Below are positions 12,801 through 24,500 of a stretch of DNA of 64,000 nt, piece by piece. A model generated the notes under the pieces. It saw only the letters and a list, made by a program, of their open reading frames with translations, did no database searches and had not been told where the DNA came from. Within the stretch, counting starts at the first letter, position 1; each line of letters opens with the position of its first letter. Source of the stretch: Apus apus (Eukaryota; Chordata; Aves; Apodiformes; Apodidae). The stretch is taken from NCBI RefSeq assembly GCF_020740795.1, contig NC_067285.1, positions 76,360,342-76,424,341 on the forward strand, written 5' to 3'. Position numbers and translations under genes: made by a program.

Positions 12801-15768
12801 GGGGGAATTTAAAGGAATCTAACCATTCATAACTGATTGCAATAGAAAAAAATAATTTCAGGGTAAGAGTGCCTGTACCTCTTTCCCCCTCAAGGAACAG
12901 CAGATGGGATTCAAAGGAGTTTGCCCTATGCTACACAACTGATGTCTTGCTTGTACACAAATGTGTCCAATTCAGCGTTTTCCAAGCCATGTCTATTATA
13001 TAAGGCCATGTATATACAATAATTGAGCTGGAATCCCTCACGAGTTTACTAAAGAACCTCTGTAATTTCAGACTTTTGTTCCAGATATCTCTACTCTGAA
13101 TTGAAAAATGTAACATTAAAGTAATGTAACTTTCTCAGCATCCAGTATTGTTCGTATGACTGTGCACCACACAGTCACACATGTATGACTGGGGACCACA
13201 CACACAGCAGTGCAGCTGCAGTGCCATTGATGTGCCCTGGCCCTGTATGACTTAAGGATAGCAGCAGAAATATTTTCTTGGTATGAAACTCACAGAGTGG
13301 CAGAACTATGTCTAATAAATGTTAAATTCAGGCTAGAAAGGTTATTCTTAATGTAATTCCTGCTTATATGGTGGCTGTCTTTCAAAACAAGATACATCTA
13401 TATAGAGTTCCTTATTTTTGATAAACTGGTGCTACTCATGGTGATTACTTTTACTCTGAAAGGAAGGAGTCCACTACCAAAACTTCTTAGATAGCTAAAT
13501 CAAAACCTGTTTGAATTCTTCTATCTTGACACAAATATGTGCAAGTTTTGTTTGCCCTTCACAGCCTTCTTGGTAGTTAGAAGATATGATGCTCTAAAAT
13601 GCTGCTATAAATTGCTTTAATCGTAGTAACTGGTGAAAATTAATAGCATCTCCACTGTCTTGGAAATGATGTTTCTAAGATGGCTCTGTATGTGGATAGA
13701 AAATGCCACTGTTTCAGTTAACAGAACTAGATAACAAAATACTAAGACTATAAAGATAGGTTTGCAAAGGCACACAGGTATGCATTGGTGGACAGCAGCT
13801 CAGAATTGCAGGAATTAAAAAAAATCCAGGAAGCATCCAGGGGATTTGTCTTACACCAGTTGTCTGGTGACACATTAATATAGTCCAGGATATCTCAAAG
13901 TAGGATCATAGGTGTTTGTGCCTGCAAAAACTTCTAGTAAAGGTGCAACTTGCTGACAGAGAAAAAAGATCCTGCTAGCAGAACTCAGTACAGCTCCTGA
14001 CAAGCTCATTCATTCTCCCTGTTATAAGTTACATCCACATTTCAGTGGTGCCTTACACTTGAAAGACGTTTAAACCATAAAAGAAATGTCAGTATCCAGA
14101 TTCCAAACTTTCTAGGCAAGAACTCAAATGGAGATTTGGTTTGTTCCGTTGAAATAATGCCCCAGCACACACATCACTTTGTCACAAATGTGACCCTCTC
14201 CTACACTTATCTATATGGGTGGCTTTGCATAGTTCTGTTGGTTGGTTTGGTTTGATGGCTTTTTCCCACCTCCTGGTTAAAGTGATGAATATACTTTAAC
14301 AAGGTTCCGGTGGCAACTCCATCCTCCTCCTCCATATTAGAGTAGGACCTGTCTAATTGCAGGGAGGCAACAGAAGTTACAATACAGATCACTTCAGAAT
14401 TCCCTGCCAGGCTTCTACCATGTGTTAAATGTTTTAAGAGCAACTGATTTAACCTCTAAGCTTTCAGGACAGGAAACGTGCCTTGGACAAATACCACATA
14501 TCACTGAAGTAGGAAAAAAGCCTGTTTTTTGGTGGATATTCTACTATTTGTCTAGCCCTCTGAAAATGACAAATTCTTCAGAAAAAAAGGGGTGCACTCC
14601 AGCTGCATAAGCTGCACTCAGCATCAACTGATACTGATATACTGCAGTCTAAATGAGAAGGTTTTCTAATAAAAAAGGATTCCTACTACACCAGCCACAA
14701 ATATATAAATAGTGCTGTTGCTAACTGTACACACTAAGGCAGACAAGATTCCTGCCACGCAAACATCATCACCACTGAAAAGAAATCTGTCGTATTTTGT
14801 CCTACTGCAGTGAACAGAGAAATTCTTTCACAATGTAATGGCTCTAAAGACCTAAAATGCTGTATTTCCCCCCCTTTTTAACTCCTTTGTGTTTTTCCCT
14901 TTGAACTAACTTTACAGTCTTTCAGGTAAGTGTGAATCAAAGGATGTCATATTTAATATTTAGCACTGCCTACCTAGTTGGTACTTTTATTTCCAGAGCA
15001 AGGTTTTCAGGGAAGCTCCATTTGAAATACTTCAATTTAACAACTGAATAAGCACTGTTAGAAAATGTCTCTTCCAGGACTCTCCAGATAAATGCACGAG
15101 AAAACTGCCTGCTCAGTAGTGCTCTCTGTTCTCTTAAGCTCCCTTGCCTTATGCTACTGGAATTTGCCCCGTTAAGAAACAGTATTTGACAGGTACTGCA
15201 AGACCGCCCTGAAGTTTTAGATTGTTGTTCCCTTAGGGCACTTCCGAAATCGAGTTTTATCTCACGAGACTATCCTGTGAAATAAAAGGTTAATTAAAGC
15301 CAAATATCAGGAGGCAGTCTTTATTTTTAATTTTAAATCAGTGCAGTTTAAGCTCTCTGAAGAAGCCGGCTGCACCGAAACGGTCTCTGCACGGAATTTA
15401 CACCTCCCTTCCTGCTCCCCAGAGCAGGACAGCAGCGAGCATCCTGACGGCGGGCTCCCCGGGAGCTGCCGGGCGACGGCCCCCGCGGCAAAGGGACGAT
15501 GCGGGGTTCGCACAGCTCGCCGTGCTCCCTTGGCCACGGCCTCCGTCCCTGCGCTCCAGCCCTCCAGGCTCAGCCGGGGCCGCCGCCGGCGGGGCAGCGC
15601 GCCCGCTCCGGGGCTCCCCGCGGCGGCTCCGCACCGGGAGCTCCGCAGCCACCGCAGCGCCGGGGCCCCCGCACGGGGGGCCGGGCCGGCAGCCGCGGCA
15701 GGTGCCGGCGGCAGCGCCTCCCGGGCCGCCCGCCCGCAAGGGACCCGCGCCCCGCCGCGCCCGCTCAC

Positions 15769-15995
15769 CTGCCGGCCGGCCGCCCCGCCTCGCTCCCTGC
15801 TGCCGCCGCCCGCGGCAGCGCCGCCGCCGCCGCCGCGCCCCTCAGCGCCCCGCGCAGCACCGGGACGGGGCCGGGGCGGGCGGAGCGCGGCGCTGCCGCA
15901 GTGCCGTGCCGTGCCGCGCCGTGCCGTGCCGCGCCGTGCCGTGCTGTGCCGCGCCGTGCCGTGCCGCAGCGCTGCCCGCCGCTGCCGGCTCCGGC
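15769..15995 (-). other. MFAP3L: Candidate non-coding exon 1 of MFAP3L
   Basis: On the minus strand a consensus splice donor CAG|GTGAGC lies at 15771-15763, so an exon would end at 15769. A start site near 15.95-16.0 kb, next to the GC boxes, would give a roughly 0.2-kb 5'UTR exon. The start is a guess; the donor is the strongest I found on this strand of the island. Transcript ends would settle it. Confidence 0.45.
15901..15965. repeat. GC-rich pentamer tandem repeat (GTGCC/GCGCC)13
   Basis: Thirteen five-base units, mostly GTGCC with interspersed GCGCC and one GTGCT, give a partial 15-base higher-order period. On the MFAP3L sense strand the units read GGCAC/GGCGC. It sits at the presumed transcription start of MFAP3L. 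Confidence 0.95.
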
Positions 15996-16000
15996 AGGGG

Positions 16001-16011
16001 AAAGTAGGTCA
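16001..16011 (+). promoter_or_regulatory. Possible ROR/NR1D response element
   Basis: AAAGTAGGTCA fits the published ROR/REV-ERB element pattern (A/T-rich extension followed by RGGTCA) at every position. It lies in the MFAP3L CpG island just upstream of the presumed start, and a 10-base palindrome GAGCATGCTC follows at 16023-16032. A single 11-base match can arise by chance. Confidence 0.25.
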
Positions 16012-16035
16012 AGGCGGCACTGAGCATGCTCGCGG

Positions 16036-16055
16036 CCGGGCCGGGCCGGGCCGGG
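16036..16055. repeat. Short CCGGG tandem repeat (4 units)
   Basis: Four perfect CCGGG units in the MFAP3L CpG island, followed by a further G-rich run; a small GC simple repeat. Confidence 0.9.
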
Positions 16056-18488
16056 GGCGGCCCCGGGGCCTGGAGGGGGGCCGCGGGGGGCGGCAGTGCC
16101 CAGGGCTGCGGGGCCAGGCGGGGGCCGGGGCCGTGCTGCTGGCGCGGGGCGTGGAACGAGCGGGCAGCTGCGAGGCCGCCGGGGCTGAGCGCGAGTGCCG
16201 GGGTGTCCCGCCGCCGCCCCGCGTGTCTCGCTGCCCGCGCGGGCCGTGTCGCGGCGGGGACGCGCCCCCGTGCCTGCCGGCGCAGCCGCGGCCGCGGGAG
16301 GCGAACGCCTGTCACCGCATCCCTGCCTGGAGATGTCTGCGGGAGCAAGGGCTGCAGGAAAGGGGGAGAAACGCAGGCTGTTTCCATAATGCTGAAAATG
16401 CAAGTGCCGTGCTCCGGAGAAGTGTCACGCGTGGCTTCCCCGCCGGGCTGTTTTCGTAACGGGATTCTGGCGCTCGACTCCCGTGTAAACCCAGCCTGAG
16501 GAGGTCCTGGCTTGCGGGAAGCTGGCACTGATTCTGTACGTATCCAAGCGCTCTGTCACAAGAGGGTAACACTATTCTTCAGCTTGAGCAAAACTGCTTG
16601 ATTGTGGTTGGTGCTACCCCACTTGGTAAGACCCCACTGCTGACAGTAAAGCCACCACGTTATTTGCTCTATGCCCGTTTCAGGAGATCACTATCTCCGA
16701 TGCTTGGTATGGCCTGTGCTTGTCCTCCCATTCATTGTAGCTCTTCTGGGGGTAACGCAGCAGAGATATGTAGCCCTGCAGGCTACCACTGGATGTCTCC
16801 TGTTACTTTTCATGGTTTACAGCAGGTAGAAACTAAGGACTTGCACCACCACAACAGTTAAAAGCAGTGGCTATCCTGCACAGCTTTCTTCGGTTCAATG
16901 GTTCCTTGATGTCCCTTTCTTCTTTCCCCATCTCCTCCTGTTGCAACCCGCATGTAGCAGCCCTGAGGAAGACAGTGGCACTGTGAAGGTGACCTGCCTG
17001 TTCCAATACCTGTAGCACACAGCTGCTATCTGACCACAAACCCCTGAGGACCAGCGAGGTGCTGCCTTCCAGCAGGTCAGGCAGCCTTGCCCAGGGCTTG
17101 AAATTGCTGATCCTGGCCCTTGCTTCCAGCATTAGGTATATCCACCTGGTATGACATTTGTGTCTGAAATGCTGCAAGTCTGGTAAGCCTTCTGAACTGG
17201 CTCTGCACCCTGGTGGCTAAGCCTGATGTCTTTGGTGCATGGTAAAAAACCAGCTAAGGCTGCTGGGAGAGAGCCGGGAGCAAGGTCTGAAATCCCAGTC
17301 TGTCAAGTGAGTATGCCATCCCCTGGAGCTGTTTTTCCATCCCACCTTTCCAATAGTGCTAGCACCACTTGTGTGCAGAGGACTGGCGCACTGAGTGGAG
17401 TGGGAACTATAACACAGGCCTTCTGGATGTGTATTCTAGCCCCAGGTTAGCTGTAAAAATCTCCTTAATTTACCTGAGATTAGATTATTATATACTGGTG
17501 GAAGCACGTAAAGAATAAAAGGAAGAGTGTTGTTATTTTCCTTGATAATGCTTGCCATAGATAAACACTGCCATTTCTTTCTTAATACTGCAGTGAGCAC
17601 CTTTTACTCCTGTAAAACAATAGCATTGTTTAATAAGAAACAGCCTCTTACCTTGCAGCGAACAGAATTTTGGTATTGCTGATAGTTGTATCTGAACAGT
17701 GTAACTGGGAAGCCTTGTAATCATGCTGTTAGAAGTCTAAGATAAGATTGAATTGCACATTTGGGGTAATTCTGGTCCTTCCATCCCGCAGGCAAAGTGA
17801 GTTGTAGGAATGGTTGAGACAAGCTTGTGTGCCATGCAATGTAAAGTAACAGCAGGAAATTAAAGAAAAAAGGGAAGTTTTCAAATATTAGTGAGCAAAA
17901 TAACCATATTAATGTGCCAGTCAACATGATACATGAGGTGATACTCCATTTAGAAATTAGATTGGTATATTTCACATAAAATAGAAAGGAACATTTTTAT
18001 TACAAGAAATGCCTTTTTTCAGCATGGTAATGCTACTCTTTCTTTTTAAAAATTTCTAGACCCTAGTACAATTAGATCTTGCATGAATACTAATGAGAAA
18101 ATACTTTCTTTACTATGATATATCATCTTAAGGATGCTGTATTAACTCAATTTAATTGTTTTTTGAAATATGAGCTGCATTGTAGTTTTATTTGTATCTG
18201 TTACCTGAGATTGTTACATTAGTCACTGTAATAACATTATTCCTATCTGAAAGACTGCAATTTCAAGATAGACCAGCATTGCTTTCTTAGTCGAGTAGCA
18301 TCCTGGTTTGGGGCAAAGTTGTGGACACCTGAAAGACATGGATGTGGCCTGCACCTGATCTTGGATGAGAGGGAGATGCCAGAGTGGTGTGGGAAGAGGT
18401 GTCAGAGGAGGGGATGGTCATTTCTACCTTGAACTAGAGAGCTGGAGTCTAGTTTAAAAAAACCAACAACATTATGTATTTATTTAAT

Positions 18489-18515
18489 CATACATACATA
18501 CATACATACATACAT
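18489..18515. repeat. Microsatellite (CATA)6.75
   Basis: Uninterrupted CATA units over 27 bases in intergenic DNA, ending in a related CATTCATG. Confidence 0.95.
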
Positions 18516-21500
18516 TCATGCTTGCAGCAGGTGAAAAAGGACACACTTCTTTTGGGACCTGATCGGGGAGAGAGCTTGCTTTTTATCAGTCCTTTCAGAA
18601 ATACCGTACTCCAATTTGTGTCCTAGGGCATTGTGGTTTATATCATGGCTTGCATTTTGTTCTGGTTTCTCCTCCCTACCTTTTTAAAAGAGATTAGGCA
18701 TGAACCTTGTGATCTAATGATGTTTTTTATCTGTACCTCACAATATCATGTAGGGATAACTGTTTCTCTTCTGCACTTCTGGAATTGTTTCTTTCCAGTT
18801 TTGTTGGTGGTTCCTTCTTGTCCCCTATGAGTATATGAATGGGAATGACCAATTACATTTTATTCTTCCCTGTGCCTTGCCTTTTAAGGCATGGGGTTTA
18901 ATAGTAATGTGTTTTTATACCTTTAATATGACTCCTCTCTTTGCGTCTTCCAGAGGAGAAAAAATTGTCTTGTTGAGGAAGACTTTATCTGCAATGATCC
19001 ACTTCCATCACTGACTTCAGAGGGAAATTGTTTCCTGAACTATTCAGATCCACACTCTGTAAATTAAACAAAACCACTAATTATGTGGTGTCACAGTTTG
19101 ACTCAGGACTTCCTGAAGGAAAAAAAAAATCAGTAAAAGGAAAAGTGGTTTCATCCTGGCTCAAACCAGGACATGTGGTCACTATAATATTATCTTATAA
19201 AAATGTAAATATGATTCTTCTTGAAATTAACAGCCTAACTTTTGTGGTTTCATTTCTCTTTGAGGTTCTCTTGGCTTTGTAGTATATTCACTTGATGTAA
19301 AGGTCTCTCCCTACAGCATGTATGTGGACAGTTTCTACATGTGCTTGGAGTTCCGTTGGAAGTGTTGTTGCTCAGGGTTTTCAGTGGTGCATGCTACAGA
19401 AAGCCTAGCCACCTGGATATGCTAAGCCAACGGCAGATATGTCTGCATAAATTACCAGCAGCTGAGGAGAGGGTGAAATCCACACCTCTTGTGATCTGAA
19501 GGGAAAATTCCACAACAAAGTCACGGAAAACTGGGTTCGGGGGGTCTGGCACCCTTGTTTAAAAGCTGCCAAGCTCTTTAGAACATGAAGAAATAAAAGA
19601 GAGGCTGGTGAAAGCCCCTCTGTCCCCATCACTCTCCCGAGCAACTTGCAGAAAAAAATTTGTGTGTAAATTGAGGCCAAATGAGAGCACTCCTTACAGA
19701 TAAAAATGTTTTGGTTCCTTTCTTTTTCTGCACCATCCCACCACTTTCATGCTCCATGGTTTCCTATACATTTCCTCCTAGCTACTGAAAACTGGAGACA
19801 GGGTATTGCTTCAGAAGACAGTAATGAGATTAAAATTGAGGGTGGAAATTAAGAGTTGTTGCACCAGGAACAGAAAGATCTCAGTCCTCTGTCAAAGCCT
19901 AAGAGGGCTTTTGTCTTCAGATAGAAATACTGGATGACAAATGGATTAGTGCAGACTCTCAGTGAGCTGAAGACCTAAGGGTCAAAACAATTGGTTTAGT
20001 TACCTTAATAATGTCAGATGCCTCAGACTCTAATTGTTTTCCTTTCTACACCAAACAATCTTATTTATTTCAGCTTTCTATGGTATGAAGCAATAGTAAT
20101 TTCTCTAATCATCTTTGCTGACCTCGTGTGGCCCATACGTCTCCAGCTGAATAAACTGAGATAGAGCAATAAGAAAGGAATCTATACCACTAATAAGCTC
20201 TTGAAACATCAGTGTTTGCCACTGACTGCATGAACTGACTACAAGGCATTATACCACCATGGAAACTATCTACAACTTTAGGTCATGAATGTGAAATAAT
20301 AAGAGGCACAAAATAAAGTGCTAAAATGCACATGAATGAGAAGGTACTGGGAATGCAGCGTGACCTTCAGCGAGATTTAGTGTTTATGTCAGTGAGAAAG
20401 ACAAACCAAATTATTAATGAGGCTGAAAGGGGGAGAAAAAACATGTAATCTTGGAGCAGTTAGAATTACGGGGTTTTTTTTGTGAATAAATAAATAAATA
20501 TCACATTAATATTACCCTTTCTCTTACACTCTCAGCAGTCAGAGTTTCAGGATTATGTCAAGCTTTGTATGTATTATCTAACTGCAAAAAGACTGGAAGA
20601 TTTTAAAGCATCTGTTGATCCAGTTTTTATTCCTTTTTGTTTTTGTCTTTTTTATTAAGCAAATGCTTTCATAAACAAGGTGAATCAATAGGTGTGAGCT
20701 GTCAGAAAGGCTGCAATAGAATGGGGGGAACCTTCTAAGAGTATAATGTAATAATGTATTAATATGTAAAAACAAACAAACAAAAAAGAAGGCAACAAAC
20801 TATTAAGGATTTTGTAAAATAAAAACAAAACCCCAAACTATTTTTAATGATGTAGTCCAAAGCTATGTTCTTTAGTGACACTCTACACTTATCAGAGGAA
20901 GTTAGTATATTATTGAAGGAAACAATAGAAAATGTGACTTTGAAGATATTGTTTATCTCTAGGGATGAGACTTCTGTTTTTTCTGCATGGTCTGCAGTCA
21001 GCACTGCTGAGTGGCACTGGTGCAATTCATGCAGAATTTGTCCTGACACAGAAGGCATGCCAGGCTAGGCCCTTTACAGAAGCCCATGGATTTTCTTATT
21101 AGATCTTCACAAAAGACAGCAGGTAACCTCTTTTTATGAATAAGTATAGTATTTCCACTAATCCTCTCATTCCACAGTATAGCAGTGAAATTAATATGTG
21201 AGTAATTTCAGTGAGGCAAGACAAACCTGGCACAGACCAAATGTGTAAAGAAATCCATCTACAATGTGCATTTTTCCTGCAGCCATTTCAGTTCACCTGC
21301 AATGTGGAGAAGTTTGACTTTAGTTGTCTTCCACAAATTATTTCAGAAAATGTTCACACAACCAGAATGACCACATTTATATTCACCTCATGGATACCCA
21401 GTTGTCCTTCAAGAAGATACCCATACAACCTGGGACACTTACAAGAGAATTCACTTACTAGAGTCATTATAAGTGTTTGAAATGCAGTGGGGTGCCTCTT

Positions 21501-24500
21501 GCTGCATTGGCTAGAAAAGCAGATCAGGGAATTGCAGTTATAAGAAGGTGAAGCCTCATCCATTTGCAGCCAGTTATTACTAAGTCATACTGGGCTGGGC
21601 AGTTCATTTTCTGGCATATAAAAAAACATTTCTGAGATGGGAGCATCAGGCTTTCTCCTGTCTGTTTCTGAGGAAGGTCTCAACCTGTGAAGATGTTTTC
21701 CACCTGGTGAGGTCATGATTTCTTATGTTGACAAAATATGGTACAGAATTCCCTTTGTGGGGTGCTCTACTTTTGTTCAGTCTCTAGAAAGAGGCTATGA
21801 CTTTATTCACATTGCTTTATTCTATGGCTGGCATCTCCAATGGTTTCTCACATTAAATACTGTGCTCTCTCTCTCTTGTCGGTTTTATGGTATAAATGGT
21901 TGTCTAAATGAAGCTCATTTTTAACAAAGCTCATTTTTAATACTGTGTTGAGGTTCAAGATTTTTCACTGCCTTAAAATATAACTTCTACATGTCCCAGC
22001 TCACATTAGATAAGTTAATCCAATGTGTCTTCATGCCTTTTCAAATATTAGTTCATTCTGCTAATTAAATATACTTAACCAGTACTAGAACATTTATCCA
22101 GGAGCCCTTTTAACTTAAGACTTTCATCTTTGTCACAAGGTAACCCTGCCATCTACTGGAAAGCCTGTAGTTACGGTTTTTGTCTGTAAAATTGAGGTGA
22201 GGATGTCTACAATTTTTACATACAAAAAAAGGCAACCTCTGTTCTGAAGAGCACAGGCTGATTTCCCATTATTCAGGGGAAACATGCATCTGAAATGCAG
22301 AGATAATGAGCTACCTGGAAGGGATCAAATATGTAGCAAAAAAAGACTTTTCCTTTCCCTCTCAGACAGTCAGCATTTTATCCATCAAAGGTTTTAAAAT
22401 CTCTCATTCTCCCCTCTCACTATGTTTTGGGTGGTTGTTCCAGGACAAGGGTGAATGGCATAGCAGTGCCTTGGCCTTCCATTTCTCTGCATGGGCAGAA
22501 AGATTGGGAGCTCAGTGGGCAGCCAGGGATGCACAGCTCCTTTGCTGGTTCTGAGATTTCATTCATGAGCATCTGATTTTCAGTCAAGTGTGCATCTGGA
22601 CCTTGGTGATCACAAGGTATTTATCTGCAGAGAAGGAAGAAGAAAGCATCTGGATAGACGAACTGTGATAGACAGCTGTGCTGAAGGAGCTGTGCATCTT
22701 TCCATGTCGCCAGTGTCTGGTTGCAGGTGATGCTGTGGAAGAGGCTCTTGGGCTACCTGGTCCAATTTTGTCCTCTGTAATTGACTTTGCAGCTGGTAGA
22801 CTGCTGGCATCTGGAAATACTGAATCTAGTAAAACACGAAGGCTCTTCTTGGCTTTCTGGGCTTATTCTTTCTCTGTGTATTTGTGAGACTGAGAAGTTC
22901 AAATAAGTTCTTGTAACATGGTCAAAGATGCACTGCGACGTCTGTGCTTCTGGGAGCATCTTGCCTTAAAGGCATCAAAGCCAACATCTCTACTGACCAC
23001 AGACCTACTTCATGTCATGCTTCTCCTATACCTACTCTTTGTGGGTGAGTTTTTATTTATTCCACAAGACTGGATTTTTTGCCTATAATTAAGCCTGTAG
23101 CTTTGTATAAAATTCAATCTAAAGAGCAAGAGAAATGGTCTCCTCTGAAAGAGAGGAAAAGGAAACCCAACCCAAAACTGTAAAGTAAAACTTGTCCCAT
23201 AAAAGAATTGAGAGGATTCAGAAACCATCTGGCATTGGTTTGCAAGGACTGGAAGCTACATCCCTGTTTAATCAACTGCCACGCAGAGATTCACGTACAA
23301 CTGTCTGCGCAGGGGTTTGTACCCCTTAGCACAGCATGGACAACTTCACCAGATCAGCTACAGCCATATCTGTTGCATAATGTTCAGTCCAAGGAAATAC
23401 ACTCAACAGCTGCTTCAGCTGTGCTGGGCAGGTCATAGTGCTGGATCAGACTCACATCCAAGTGTCTTGGGTTGTGCTGCTCTATGGGGCTCCCTGCAGA
23501 AGGAGCTAGATAAGATGTGCCAACACCTGGCAATGCACTTATGCCTGCCTACAATTGGCTGTACAACGGGAAGCTGTGGCAGCTTCCCATTAGCAAGCAG
23601 AAGTCTCTCCAGGATAATTTTGAAGTGTAAACAGCTTTGCAAATGAAGTATGTTAAGCATCTGCTTCAGTTTTGCTTTTAAGACTAGATTAAAAAGCAAG
23701 GTACAGCAGGTGAGTAATTTTAAGGATTATCATGTAATGGCAGAGATGTAATCAAGGTCTCATTAGAGCTCTATTTCCTCCACATACTATTTTCCAAAAG
23801 AGACATTTCTTGGTAGGAGACACTTCTGTTATGGGGGAAATGATGTAATTTTCTTTTTGCTAGCATGAAAGACCAAAATTGTATCTGCTCTCTGTTAAAA
23901 TTGTAATTTTACAGCTCACCTCCTCACAGAACTTGAATAGGGTTGGTATTACTTCCAGATTAAAATAGAAAAGTAATTGGTATCAGCTCATTATCTGGAT
24001 GTTAATAATATTTCAGTTTTACCTTTGTTGAAAAAATAATTTATTCCCACCACATATTAGAAGGGAGGAGGCTTGGCACAGTCATAGGCTTACTTTAATT
24101 TAAGCTCAAAACCACATTAGGTTATTTAGTTTTATGGAGGATTATCTCCTATACCATAATAGATGACAGCTTTTGATGGCCAGGTTTCAAAGCCCCAGAC
24201 ACAGGTTATCATTTATTTTGAACTGAAATGGGGTGAACAGCAGAAGATACTGCATCTGGCAGGGGACTGGTGTGGCCAGCCTCTGGGTTTTGTAGAGGAA
24301 TCTGCAGTAGGCATAAACAGGGGTAGTTTTGTAGAGAGAGGACAAAAGGAACTGCTCTAACTGCTCACAATCAGAAGACAGAAATAAAAAGGATATTTTG
24401 GGTGATTGCCAGTGAAATAAATTCTCATCTGCTTCAGCACTGAACAAGCACTGCTTGCTCTTTGGCTGAGAGAAGGGTGGGATGAGGTGGAACAAGGTAC

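Larger units (their letters stand above)
3682..15768 (-). other. MFAP3L: MFAP3L intron 1 (inferred)
   Basis: This is inferred as one 12-kb intron between the candidate CpG-island exon (donor at 15768) and the coding exon (acceptor at 3683-3682). It holds the compound trinucleotide microsatellite at 3969-4052 and three CR1 copies (5058-5738, 6710-8119, 9617-9802). From 9.8 to 15.3 kb I see only AT-rich unique sequence without a recognisable exon or repeat. Additional 5'UTR exons could be hidden here, since non-coding exons cannot be recognised without transcript data. Confidence 0.55.
15421..16330 (-). promoter_or_regulatory. MFAP3L: CpG island, presumed MFAP3L promoter
   Basis: About 0.9 kb of very GC-rich, CpG-dense DNA rises abruptly from AT-rich flanks. 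It contains GC boxes (for example GGGGCGGG at 15873-15880), pentameric GC repeats and no TATA box, typical of a dispersed-start vertebrate promoter. The nearest gene downstream on the minus strand is MFAP3L. Several long open frames cross it on both strands (up to 372 codons), but they are composed of Ala, Pro, Arg and Gly, overlap in all frames and are the expected result of low stop-codon frequency in GC-rich DNA. Confidence 0.85.

Noticed and set aside
15341..16528. Long overlapping open frames (up to 372 codons) on both strands of the first CpG island
   Set aside because: They occur in all frames at once, consist of Ala/Pro/Arg/Gly and match nothing I know; GC-rich DNA has few stop codons. 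The better explanation is a promoter with a non-coding exon.
16833..17177. 114-codon minus-strand frame just upstream of the MFAP3L island
   Set aside because: No recognisable domain, no splice or promoter context; near the length expected by chance over 64 kb.
18300..18460. GC-richer stretch that looked like a possible exon
   Set aside because: No open frame of useful length and no matching splice pair.
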